The notes beneath the pieces were generated by a model. That model was given only the letters and a program-made list of their open reading frames with translations. It was not told the origin of the DNA and searched no databases. The position numbers were made by a program, and so were the translations under genes. 64,000 bases of DNA from UBA5070 sp035352895 (GTDB taxonomy: Bacteria; Fibrobacterota; Fibrobacteria; UBA5070): NCBI GenBank assembly GCA_035352895.1, contig DAOPYN010000018.1:1-64000 (forward strand), read 5' to 3'. Position 1 is the first letter of the stretch. Each line of letters begins with the position of its first letter. This document shows, piece by piece, positions 51,136-59,107 of this stretch.

Positions 51136-52658
51136 CCCGCGATCTCCGCGACTTGCCGCTCCCATCTCTCCAGGAGGGCCGCCGCTCGATGGTCGGTCTG
51201 CCCCAGCCGGCCCACCTGTCCGTCCTCGCGCAGCCACGCAAGAGCCTGGACGGCGATCCGCGGATCGCGAAGATTCTCCGCGGCGAGCCCCTCCACTCCA
51301 TGCGCGGCGAGGAACGCTTCGCTCCGGTCCCGCAGGGCACGCGGAAGACGGAATCGATCCCGTTCGCCACGCGCGGCCAAGGCCTCATCGACCGCCTCGA
51401 AGACGATCTCGAACAGGAGAAACGACATCCTCTCCCCGTCGGGGGCGAGCTGGTGGTGTTCGGCGATGTCGGCCAGGGTCAGCATGCAGACCGCGCACGG
51501 GGTCGCCACGCGCTTGGCCCCCGTCGCTCGGATCTGGCGCGCCTTCAGGACGGATACATCCCGGCGCAGTCCGTCGTTCTCGGGAAGCCGCAGCGGTCCC
51601 GATCCACCGTTGCAGCAGTAGTTGTGCTCGCGATTCGGGGTCATCTCCACGAAATCGGAGGCGATGAGGGATAGGATCTGTCGCGACTCCTCGCCCAGTC
51701 CGCTGAGCCGGGTCACCTTGCAGGGATCGTGGAGGGTCAGGCGGTCGCGGACCGCCTGGAAGGGAAGCCGGTTCGATCGCAATTGCTCCAGCAGCAGGGA
51801 GTCGAGTGTCCGCACCCCCACGCGCAACGGGCGTCCCAGGATGTTTCCCGCATCCTGGAAGAAGGTCCGCGTGTCGCAACCGCACTCGGGCACCAGGAGT
51901 GTGCTCACGCCAAGCCGGAGGGCCTCCTCCTCCACGTCCAGCAGCATGGCCCGCGAAAGTTCCTCGTGGACGATGACGAATTCCGCCTCCGTGCCGGTGT
52001 CCAGGATGCGCCGGCTGGCCGTGTAGCTGACCCCGGCTGCGTTCAGTAGCATGGGGATCTTGATGCCCAGATGGGGAATCCTGGTGTTTCCCACCGCGGT
52101 GCACAGAAGCAGGTACTCCGCCCCTTCCACATCCAGCGGGACCTGCACACCCGATGCCTGGAAATGGAAGGCGATGCGAAGCTGGGTTCGTTCGCGCGGC
52201 ACCCCGAAGGAATGGCGCTGGCCGCGACTCCCCTCCTCGATCTGACGAAGGACCGGATTCTCGCGTGCGAATCCCGCTTCCACGAAGGCGCGTCGGCCGA
52301 GCCGGACGAGCTTGCGGTTGGAGATCCCCAGTGGACAGGCCATCGTGCAGCGACCGCAGGTGGTGCACTTCCAGAAGGAGGCCATCTCCTCGCGCAACGC
52401 GGCTTCGGAAGGCGGGCGCAGAAGTCCCGCCTTCTCCAGGAGGGGACTCCAAGGCCGCAGGTATCGACGCTGGATCCTCCGAAGAAACCCCGTTTTCCTG
52501 CGAGGGTGGAGCTGGGGATTCCCCGTGGCCAGATACCACGCGCAAGCGCTGCCGCATTGACCGCAATCCAGGCAGGACTCCAGGGCCGCGACATGTTCCC
52601 GGTTCAGGTTCTTCCTGAGCGACTGGACAAAGCGAGAGGAGGAGGGCACTGTGTCCAA
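51132..52658 (-). CDS. HdrD/DsrK-like Fe-S oxidoreductase with CCG domain
   Basis: About 508 residues. There are two [4Fe-4S] sets: C29/C32/C35/C39 (CLDCGQCGSAC) and C98/C101/C104/C108 (CTTCGRCTMAC). CCG-type cysteine motifs follow, with HDPCKVTR and NYCCNGGSGP, as in heterodisulfide reductase HdrD, DsrK and GlpC. A C-terminal extension of about 110 residues lacks cysteines. The chosen start TTG 52658 has GAAGGG six bases upstream; GTG 52649 is an alternative. It pairs with the membrane subunit overlapping its end. The thiol/disulfide substrate is unknown; a DsrMK-like thiol-quinone link is inference. Confidence 0.75.
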   Translation of the reverse strand: MDTVPSSSRFVQSLRKNLNREHVAALESCLDCGQCGSACAWYLATGNPQLHPRRKTGFLRRIQRRYLRPWSPLLEKAGLLRPPSEAALREEMASFWKCTTCGRCTMACPLGISNRKLVRLGRRAFVEAGFARENPVLRQIEEGSRGQRHSFGVPRERTQLRIAFHFQASGVQVPLDVEGAEYLLLCTAVGNTRIPHLGIKIPMLLNAAGVSYTASRRILDTGTEAEFVIVHEELSRAMLLDVEEEALRLGVSTLLVPECGCDTRTFFQDAGNILGRPLRVGVRTLDSLLLEQLRSNRLPFQAVRDRLTLHDPCKVTRLSGLGEESRQILSLIASDFVEMTPNREHNYCCNGGSGPLRLPENDGLRRDVSVLKARQIRATGAKRVATPCAVCMLTLADIAEHHQLAPDGERMSFLLFEIVFEAVDEALAARGERDRFRLPRALRDRSEAFLAAHGVEGLAAENLRDPRIAVQALAWLREDGQVGRLGQTDHRAAALLERWERQVAEIAG

Positions 52659-52733
52659 GCGAAGCCCTTCGGTGGCGGCGGATGATGCCAGGATGAGTGT
52701 ATGACCGGAAACGATGGAGATCAAGGTACGGAT

Positions 52734-52765
52734 CGTTCGCGATGGTCGCAAGGAATTCGCGAACG
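52734..52765. promoter_or_regulatory. Inverted and direct repeat between Fe-S complex and IDH genes
   Basis: CGTTCGCGA (52734-52742) and TCGCGAACG (52757-52765) form a perfect nine-base inverted repeat with a 14-base spacer. TTCGCGA is also a direct repeat at 52736 and 52756, 20 bases apart, about two helical turns. This lies in the 173-base divergent gap, about 75 bases upstream of the Fe-S gene start and 67 upstream of the IDH start. It is a plausible operator controlling both, but no regulator is identified. Confidence 0.4.
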
Positions 52766-52831
52766 GCGGAACGCAGTCGAGCACGACCGCGACAAAGACA
52801 TTGAGACTGGTTCTTGCTAGCTTCTCCCTCC

Positions 52832-55051
52832 ATGAAGCACACGATCCACTACACGCTCACCGACGAATCCCCCATGCTCGCGACCCAGTCTCTCCTGCCG
52901 ATCGTGAGGGCGTTCGCGGCACCCGTGGGGATCGAAGTGCAATTGCGCGACATCTCGTTGTCGGGACGCATCCTGGCGGCCTTTCCGGAATTCCTGCAGG
53001 AGTCGCAGCGCCGATCCGACGATCTCGCCTTCCTGGCTTCCTTGACCCAGGACCCGATGGCCAACATCATCAAGCTGCCCAACATCTCGGCATCCATCCC
53101 GCAGCTGAAGGCCGCCATCAAGGAACTCCAGGGCCAAGGCTTCGCGGTCCCGGACTACCCGGATGCCCCGTCCGACGATGCGACCAAGGGGATCAAGACC
53201 CGCTACGACAAGATCAAGGGCTCGGCCGTGAATCCGGTCCTGCGCGAAGGCAACTCCGACCGCCGTGCACCACGCGCCGTCAAGAACTACGCGAGGAAGA
53301 ACCCGCACAGCATGGGACCCTGGAGCGCCGATTCGCGGACGCACGTCTCGTCCATGCGGTCCGGCGACTTCTACGGCTCCGAGAAATCCATCACCCTGTC
53401 CCAGGCCACGACGTTCGCGATCGAATTCGTGGACGACAAGGGAACCGTCACCCTTCTTCGCAAGGCCGCCGCGCTGGAGAAGGGCGAGATCCTGGACGCA
53501 TCCGTCCTGTCGATGAAGGCACTGGAAAGCTTCATCGCCGAGCAGGTGAAAGACGCCAAGGACAAGGGGGTCCTGTTTTCCGTGCACCTCAAGGCGACCA
53601 TGATGAAGGTGTCCGACCCCATCCTGTTCGGGGCCGTGGTGCGGGTGTTCTTCCACGACGTGTTCGCCACCTACGCGGACCTGTTCGAGGAGCTCGGCAT
53701 CGACGCCAACAACGGCCTGGGCGATCTCTACGCGCGGTTGGCGGGCCATGCCAAGGAAGCCGAAGTCAAGGCGGCAATCGCCAAGGCCATGGCCGACGGC
53801 CCCTCCTTGGCCATGGTCAACTCCGACAAGGGCATCACCAACCTGCACGTGCCGTCGGACGTGATCGTCGACGCTTCGATGCCCGCCATGATCCGCACCT
53901 CGGGCCGCATGTGGAACGCCCAAGGCCAGCCCCAGGACACCAAGTGCGTGATCCCCGACCGCTGCTACGCCGGGATCTATTCGGCGACCATCGATTTCTG
54001 CAGGAACAACGGCGCCTTCGATCCGCGCACCATGGGAAGCGTCCCCAACGTGGGATTGATGGCCCGAAGCGCCGAGGAATACGGCTCCCACGACAAGACC
54101 TTCCAAGCCACGGCCAAGGGAACGATCCGCGCCGTGGACGCTTCCGGCCAGGTGTTGCTGGAACAGCCAGTGGAAGCCGGGGATGTTTTCCGGATGTGCC
54201 AGGCCAAGGATGCGCCGGTGCGCGACTGGGTGAAGCTCGCCGTGAACCGCGCCCGGATTTCGGGCCTGCCCACGATCTTCTGGTTGGACCCGGTCCGCGC
54301 CCACGACCGCGAGATCCAACATAAGGTCGAAGGCTGCCTGAAGGAGCACGACACCACCGGTCTGGACATCCGCATCCTGGATCCGGTCGCAGCCTGCACC
54401 TTGAGCCTGCAGCGTGCCAAGGAAGGCCTGGATACCATCTCGGTGACAGGAAATGTCTTGCGCGACTACCTGACCGACCTGTTCCCCATCCTGGAACTGG
54501 GAACGTCCGCCAAGATGCTGTCCATCGTGCCTCTGATGAACGGCGGCGGCCTGTTCGAGACCGGCGCGGGCGGTTCGGCCCCCAAGCAGGTGGAACAGCT
54601 CCTCGACGAGAACTGCCTGCGTTGGGATTCGCTGGGCGAGTTCCTGGCCCTGGCGGTATCGTTCGAACACCTGTCGCAGTCGACGGGCGACGGGAAGGCC
54701 AAGGTGCTGGCCGACACCCTGGACGAAGCCAACGGCAAGATCCTGGAGAACAACCGCTCCCCCGCCCGCAAGGTGGGAGAACTCGACAACCGCGGCTCGC
54801 ACTTCTACCTGGCCCTCTACTGGGCGCAAGCGCTGGCCTCCCAGACGGTGGACGCGGAACTGGCTTCGCGCTTCGCGCCGCTGGCCGCGGAACTGGCCTC
54901 CAAGGAAGCCTCGATCGTGGCCGAACTCAACGGCGCGCAGGGCGTGAAGGTGGACCTGGGCGGATACTACCGCCCCGATTCCATCAAGCTCTCCCGGGTC
55001 ATGCGTCCAAGCAGGACCTTCAACGAGGCGCTCGAGCTCGTGAAGCCCTGA
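52832..55051 (+). CDS. icd: Monomeric NADP-dependent isocitrate dehydrogenase
   Basis: 739-residue monomeric-type IDH (IDH-II), converting isocitrate to 2-oxoglutarate in the TCA cycle with NADP. Length and blocks match the family: YTLTDESPMLATQSLLPI, LREGNSDRRAP, KNPHSMGPWSADSRTHV, MMKVSDPILFGAVV, MVNSDKGITNLH, GTIRAVDASGQVL and LDNRGSHFYLALYWAQAL. It is unrelated in sequence to dimeric Icd. ATG 52832 is used; ribosome site is weak. A single-gene unit ending before the interleaved inverted repeat at 55071-55157. Confidence 0.95.
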   Translation: MKHTIHYTLTDESPMLATQSLLPIVRAFAAPVGIEVQLRDISLSGRILAAFPEFLQESQRRSDDLAFLASLTQDPMANIIKLPNISASIPQLKAAIKELQGQGFAVPDYPDAPSDDATKGIKTRYDKIKGSAVNPVLREGNSDRRAPRAVKNYARKNPHSMGPWSADSRTHVSSMRSGDFYGSEKSITLSQATTFAIEFVDDKGTVTLLRKAAALEKGEILDASVLSMKALESFIAEQVKDAKDKGVLFSVHLKATMMKVSDPILFGAVVRVFFHDVFATYADLFEELGIDANNGLGDLYARLAGHAKEAEVKAAIAKAMADGPSLAMVNSDKGITNLHVPSDVIVDASMPAMIRTSGRMWNAQGQPQDTKCVIPDRCYAGIYSATIDFCRNNGAFDPRTMGSVPNVGLMARSAEEYGSHDKTFQATAKGTIRAVDASGQVLLEQPVEAGDVFRMCQAKDAPVRDWVKLAVNRARISGLPTIFWLDPVRAHDREIQHKVEGCLKEHDTTGLDIRILDPVAACTLSLQRAKEGLDTISVTGNVLRDYLTDLFPILELGTSAKMLSIVPLMNGGGLFETGAGGSAPKQVEQLLDENCLRWDSLGEFLALAVSFEHLSQSTGDGKAKVLADTLDEANGKILENNRSPARKVGELDNRGSHFYLALYWAQALASQTVDAELASRFAPLAAELASKEASIVAELNGAQGVKVDLGGYYRPDSIKLSRVMRPSRTFNEALELVKP

Positions 55052-55070
55052 TTGGTACAGGCAGCCAATA

Positions 55071-55157
55071 CCGCCGCCCTTCGATACATCCCGCCGTTCC
55101 CTGAGTAGCGCCTTCGGCGCTGTATCGAAGGGCGGCGGGACACCCAGGGAACGGCGG
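55071..55157. repeat. Interleaved perfect inverted repeats around a GC hairpin
   Basis: Arm A CCGCCGCCCTTCGATAC (55071-55087) pairs perfectly with A' GTATCGAAGGGCGGCGG (55122-55138), 17 bp. Arm B CCGCCGTTCCCTG (55091-55103) pairs perfectly with B' CAGGGAACGGCGG (55145-55157), 13 bp. A short AGCGCC-TTC-GGCGCT hairpin (55107-55121) sits between B and A'. The order A-B-hairpin-A'-B' is pseudoknot-like: both stems cannot form as simple nested hairpins. A and B share CCGCCG, so the arms may also compete. It lies between two convergent genes and has no T-run. Confidence 0.7.
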
Positions 55158-55188
55158 CTTGGCACTGGCATTAGTCTGTCAGAAAATG

Positions 55189-55881
55189 TTACCGCTTCGC
55201 GAACACGACCTTCCAGAGGGAAAACCACAGTCGGACGAAGCGGGCCGTGTCGCGCCAGGGATGGATGTGGCTTCCCGCTTCTTCGTAGACGGTGCTCACT
55301 TCCACGCGTTCCACCGTCCAGCCCCGGCGAGCCATCCGCACCAGAGCGGACGATTCCCACTCGAAGCGTCCCTGGGACGGAAGCTTGGCATCCCAGACCG
55401 CGTCCAGCCTGTACATCCTGTAACCGCACTGGCTGTCCCACAGCCTGCAACCGGCCTGGAGCTCCAGGAGCGCGGTGGTGAGCCGGTTGGAGCACACCCT
55501 GGGCCATGGCATGGACCTCGCGGACAAATTCCGTGCGCCCACCACCACGCCGCAACTCGCGGAGGTCGCCAGCTCCAGGAACCGCGGGATTTCCACGGGC
55601 AGATGCTGGCCATCGGCATCGACGGTCACCACCCACTTCAGGCCCATGTCGCGGCAGACGGCCATGCCCCTCCACAGGGCGGTTCCCTTGCCTCCGTTGC
55701 GATCCAGCGCCACCACCCTGGCACCCGCCGAAAGTGCCGCCTCGGATGTGCCATCCTGGGAGCCATCGTCCACCACGACCACAGGAAGATCCACCACCTT
55801 GCGGATCGCCTCGACCACGCCCGCGATGCTCCGATGCGCCTTGTACGCGGGGATGAGGACCCCCACGCCTCCTTCAGGCAC
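55189..55881 (-). CDS. GT2-family (DPM1-like) glycosyltransferase
   Basis: 230 residues, GT-A fold family 2. GVLIPAYKAHRSI, VVVVDDGSQDGT, NGGKGTALWRG, the metal-binding VDADGQH, and SQCGYRMYRLDA with GRFEWESSAL match dolichol/polyprenyl-phosphate mannosyl- or glucosyltransferase-type enzymes. There is no C-terminal membrane domain, so it may work with a separate membrane partner. GTG 55881 overlaps the mcsB end by eight bases. It is the last gene of the mcs/lol run. Donor and acceptor sugars cannot be inferred. Confidence 0.83.
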   Translation of the reverse strand: MPEGGVGVLIPAYKAHRSIAGVVEAIRKVVDLPVVVVDDGSQDGTSEAALSAGARVVALDRNGGKGTALWRGMAVCRDMGLKWVVTVDADGQHLPVEIPRFLELATSASCGVVVGARNLSARSMPWPRVCSNRLTTALLELQAGCRLWDSQCGYRMYRLDAVWDAKLPSQGRFEWESSALVRMARRGWTVERVEVSTVYEEAGSHIHPWRDTARFVRLWFSLWKVVFAKR

Positions 55882-56905
55882 CTGTGACCTGCCGGACCAG
55901 TGGAGCGGTCAGTCGCGCCCGCATCCGCTCCAGGCCATCCACGAACTCTTCCGGCGGCCCCTTGATCCTGGAAAGGAGCGAGTGGTCGTCGGTGCGCAGA
56001 TGGGCTTCCATGGCGGCTTGGGCGATCCGGGGATCCACCCAGCCCAGGCGGGCTCCCAGCGAGATCCACCGCGTTCTTGCCGACAATTCCCGGCGCGACA
56101 GGAGCCTGGCCGAAGCCAGCACCGCCACGCTTCGGGACACGGCATCCTCCAATTCCTCGGCGCGCTCGTCCAGAAGCGCCTGGCGAGCTTGGGTTTCGTG
56201 GGTTTCCAGGATCGTGGCCATCCGCACCAGTCCCAGGATCGCATCCGCCTCCGAGCGACCGAACGCTCCGTGGTGGGTGACCAGGACCAGTCCCGCGTCG
56301 TCTCCGGACACGGAGCCCCCCCAGGGGCTGCGCAAGGAATGGCTCATCGCCTCCATGGCATCCGGGACCCCGTTCATCCGACTGCTGGCCCAGAGCGCCG
56401 GTAGATGCAGGAGAAGCGACGCCCGCATTCCGGTACCGGCATCCATCGGGGAAGAGGTGAGCCACCCTCGATCGCTGTCCTTGCAGAAAGGAAGGATGGC
56501 TCCGGCCACCTGTTCCAGACGCCCCGCTTCCTCCAGCGCCTCGGCAAGCGCCGAGCCTGGGCGGACCGACCACAACCGCAGATGGTCGCCATCCAGCACG
56601 AGCGCTCCCCTGCCGGAATCCTCCAGGGCAAGCCATGGTCCTGGATCGTCGCCGGAAACGAAGTTCGCCGGGATCCGCAGGATCCCGGCGAGCTCCGCCG
56701 CATTCTCCGAGGTCTCGTCGGCCAGCGGAGCGAACGCCGGATGCCGACCCTTCAGGGCTTCCAGAACCCTTTCGCAGAAACGACGCCCCTCCTGGGGTGC
56801 CACGGTTCCGCGGAATGCGGTTCCCATCACGTTGCGGGCGATGCGGACACGGGAGGCGACCACGGTTTCCCGCCCGATCCGCTCCAACCAGTTCGGGACG
56901 CTCAT
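55874..56905 (-). CDS. mcsB: McsB-like protein arginine kinase homologue, probably catalytically altered
   Basis: 343 residues, phosphagen-kinase fold. VVASRVRIARNV (16-27) and TGMRASLLLHLPAL (158-171) match McsB, which phosphorylates arginines to mark proteins for ClpCP degradation. From memory of the family, the nucleotide/arginine-binding motifs NEEDH, CPTNLGT and GEGSEA read here LDGDH (104-108), SPMDAGT (152-158) and, near 196-203, GGSVSGDD. The usual catalytic Glu and Cys thus appear missing. ATG 56905 overlaps the mcsA stop (ATGA). CtsR and ClpC are not in view. Confidence 0.78.
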   Translation of the reverse strand: MSVPNWLERIGRETVVASRVRIARNVMGTAFRGTVAPQEGRRFCERVLEALKGRHPAFAPLADETSENAAELAGILRIPANFVSGDDPGPWLALEDSGRGALVLDGDHLRLWSVRPGSALAEALEEAGRLEQVAGAILPFCKDSDRGWLTSSPMDAGTGMRASLLLHLPALWASSRMNGVPDAMEAMSHSLRSPWGGSVSGDDAGLVLVTHHGAFGRSEADAILGLVRMATILETHETQARQALLDERAEELEDAVSRSVAVLASARLLSRRELSARTRWISLGARLGWVDPRIAQAAMEAHLRTDDHSLLSRIKGPPEEFVDGLERMRARLTAPLVRQVTGA

Positions 56906-57183
56906 TCCTCGATGCCCTTCAGAAGGTCGCGGATGCGCCCCGCCTCCAGGTAGTCCTCCCGCGCCAGGGCGGCTTCCAACTGGGCTTCCACCGCGGCTTT
57001 CCGCAGTCCGCGCGCTTGTTCCTCGGCGGATGGAAGCTGGGGATGGGTCGTTGCACCGTGGACATCCGACAGGATCTGATCGAGTTCCGAACGGAAGGAA
57101 TCCCAGCACGAAGGGCACCCCAACCTGCCCGTGCGACGCACATCTTCCCACGAACGCCCGCATTCGGGACAGCGTTGGCTCAC
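56902..57183 (-). CDS. mcsA: McsA-like zinc-finger/UVR-domain protein
   Basis: 93 residues. One zinc finger is built from CPEC (5-8) and CPSC (23-26). A C-terminal UVR-type helical hairpin reads EAALAREDYLEAGRIRDLLK. McsA activates the arginine kinase McsB in Firmicutes and has more CxxC pairs there; this one is shortened. GTG 57183 overlaps the lolD stop (GTGA), and its own stop overlaps mcsB, so the three genes are coupled. Linkage of McsAB to Lol exporter genes is unusual. Confidence 0.78.
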   Translation of the reverse strand: MSQRCPECGRSWEDVRRTGRLGCPSCWDSFRSELDQILSDVHGATTHPQLPSAEEQARGLRKAAVEAQLEAALAREDYLEAGRIRDLLKGIEE

Positions 57184-57866
57184 GCCACTTCCTCCAGCCG
57201 ACCATCCACGATCCGAAGTCGGCGATCGGCTCCGGACGCCAGGTTGGGATCGTGCGTGGCCAGCAGGAAGGCTTGTCGATGCGCTTGGGCAAGCTCCAGG
57301 AGCATGTCCAGGAGCACGCGGCAATTGTGGGGATCCAGGTTCCCCGTGGGTTCGTCGGCAAGCACCAGGGACGGCTTGTTGGCCAATGCCCTGGCCAATG
57401 CGACCCGCTGGCGTTCGCCACCGGACAGCTGGGCCGGCCGATGGGTTTGTCGCTGGGAGAGTCCGACCTGCTCCAGGAGGTCCAATGCGCGTTCCCTTGC
57501 GGAACGCAAGCTTTCCCCCGCGATCCGCGCGGCCAACTGCACGTTCTCGAGGGCGGAGAGATCGGGAAGCAGATGGTGGAACTGGAACATGAAACCCAGT
57601 TCGCGCGATCGCAGCCGCGACAATTCCCGGTCGGGAAGTACGAATGGATCCCGTCCCCCCAGGAGCATGGTCCCGGAATCCGGTCGGTCCAGCGTCCCGA
57701 GGATGGAAAGCAGCGTGCTCTTTCCCGACCCGGAAACCCCCAGGATCGCGACGATTTCGCCTTTCGCCACATCCAGATCCAAGCCGTCCAGGATCCGCAG
57801 GGTCTGTCCGTTTTCGCGGAATTCGCGCACGATCCCGCGAGCGCTGAGAGCCGATTCACTACTCAT
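57180..57866 (-). CDS. lolD: Lipoprotein-export ABC ATPase LolD
   Basis: 228 residues, ATPase of the LolCDE exporter that extracts lipoproteins from the inner membrane. Walker A is GVSGSGKST, the Q-loop region GFMFQFHHLLPDLSALENV is typical of LolD/MacB ATPases, the signature is LSGGERQRVALARAL, Walker B LVLADEPTGNLD, and the H-loop LATHD. ATG 57866 lies eight bases inside the end of the permease gene. LolA/LolB are not in view; MacB-like function is possible but the permease length fits LolC/E better. Confidence 0.88.
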   Translation of the reverse strand: MSSESALSARGIVREFRENGQTLRILDGLDLDVAKGEIVAILGVSGSGKSTLLSILGTLDRPDSGTMLLGGRDPFVLPDRELSRLRSRELGFMFQFHHLLPDLSALENVQLAARIAGESLRSARERALDLLEQVGLSQRQTHRPAQLSGGERQRVALARALANKPSLVLADEPTGNLDPHNCRVLLDMLLELAQAHRQAFLLATHDPNLASGADRRLRIVDGRLEEVA

Positions 57867-59106
57867 GGCGCACCGCCTCCACCGGATCCAGCCGGGCCGC
57901 CTTCCAAGCGGGGAACCACGCCGCGAACGCGCAGATGGCGATGGCGGTGGTGAAGATGAGGGCCATGTCGGTGGCGTGGATGGACACCGGCAGGTACTCG
58001 ATGAAATAGACCGATCCGGGAAGCGTGATCACGTGGTAATGATCCTGGATCCAACAGAGGAACAAGCCGAAGGCCATGCCTCCCATGGCTCCGCCAAGCC
58101 CCGCCATCAACCCCTGGACCAGGAACACCTTGCGGACAGCGCCGGAGCTCGCCCCCATCGCCCGCAGGATGCCGATCTCGCGAGTCCGCTCCAGAACCCC
58201 CATGATCAGGGAGCTGGCGATGTTGAATGCCGCCACCACGACGATGAGGCACAGCACCAGGAAGACCACGACCTTTTCGAGCCTCATCCACTTCATGAGG
58301 GTTTCGTTCTTCTGGAACCAATCCCGGGGGGTGAGCGAACCGTTCAGCTTCCCGGCCACGTTCCGCCCCACGTCGGAAGCCTGCCACAGATCCTTCACGC
58401 GAACCTGGATGCCGGAGACGCGCCCCCTGGAGCGATAGATCTTCTGGGCCATGGACACGGACACGTAGGCGAGGTTGGCGTCGAACTCGTACATGCCGGA
58501 ATGGAAGACGCCGGTGACCCGGGCACGATCGAACCGCGGAGCGGAACTTCCCGAGAATTCCGCGGTGGAAAGGGAGATGAGCGTCACGCGATCGCCCGTG
58601 TCCACTCCCAGGCGCGAAGCCAAGGTGGATCCCAGGACGATCCCGTTCTCCACGCGCCCGGAATCCAGGGGGAACGAACCCAGGTTCAGGGATCCGGAAA
58701 TCATGAAGTTCCCGATGTCGATGACCTTCACCGCTCGGACGGGATCGATCCCCATGACCACGATGCCGTCGGCCTGGTTTCCGTTGGAGATGCCGGCCTT
58801 GCCGGCGATGAACGGCGAGGCGGCGACGATCCGGGAATCCGCCGCTTCGATCAGGTTCGGGAGGGAGTCGCCGTCGGGAAGCCCGCTGGGGCCCCATCCG
58901 AGGAAGTCCAGGTGGGAATCGCGCCCGATCAACCGATCACGCACCTGTTCCTCGAAACCATTCATCAACGAGGTGGCGACCACCAGGGAGGTGGTCCCGA
59001 TGAACACTCCCAGGAGGGAGAAGATGCCGATCAGGGACGAAAACCGGCTTCTTCTCTGCGCGCCCAGGTAGCGACGCGCGAGATCGGCCTCCCAGGATCC
59101 TGCCAT
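57859..59106 (-). CDS. lolE: LolC/LolE-type permease
   Basis: 415 residues. Four transmembrane helices: one at about 24-47 (SLIGIFSLLGVFIGTTSLVV) and three C-terminal from about 275 on (VVVFLVLCLIVVVAAFNIASS; then GLGGAMGGMAFGLFLC and LIFTTAIAICAFAAW). The FtsX/LolE signature TREIGILRAMGASSGAVRKVF lies between. A large periplasmic domain (about 50-260) sits between helix 1 and 2. One gene serves here where gamma-proteobacteria have LolC and LolE, implying a homodimeric LolF-like permease. It overlaps lolD by eight bases. Confidence 0.87.
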   Translation of the reverse strand: MAGSWEADLARRYLGAQRRSRFSSLIGIFSLLGVFIGTTSLVVATSLMNGFEEQVRDRLIGRDSHLDFLGWGPSGLPDGDSLPNLIEAADSRIVAASPFIAGKAGISNGNQADGIVVMGIDPVRAVKVIDIGNFMISGSLNLGSFPLDSGRVENGIVLGSTLASRLGVDTGDRVTLISLSTAEFSGSSAPRFDRARVTGVFHSGMYEFDANLAYVSVSMAQKIYRSRGRVSGIQVRVKDLWQASDVGRNVAGKLNGSLTPRDWFQKNETLMKWMRLEKVVVFLVLCLIVVVAAFNIASSLIMGVLERTREIGILRAMGASSGAVRKVFLVQGLMAGLGGAMGGMAFGLFLCWIQDHYHVITLPGSVYFIEYLPVSIHATDMALIFTTAIAICAFAAWFPAWKAARLDPVEAVRHE

Positions 59107-59107
59107 C

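Noticed and set aside
52817..55675. A 952-codon open frame antisense to isocitrate dehydrogenase
   Set aside because: The plus-strand gene is unambiguous; the antisense product has no recognisable motif and is a GC-rich shadow.
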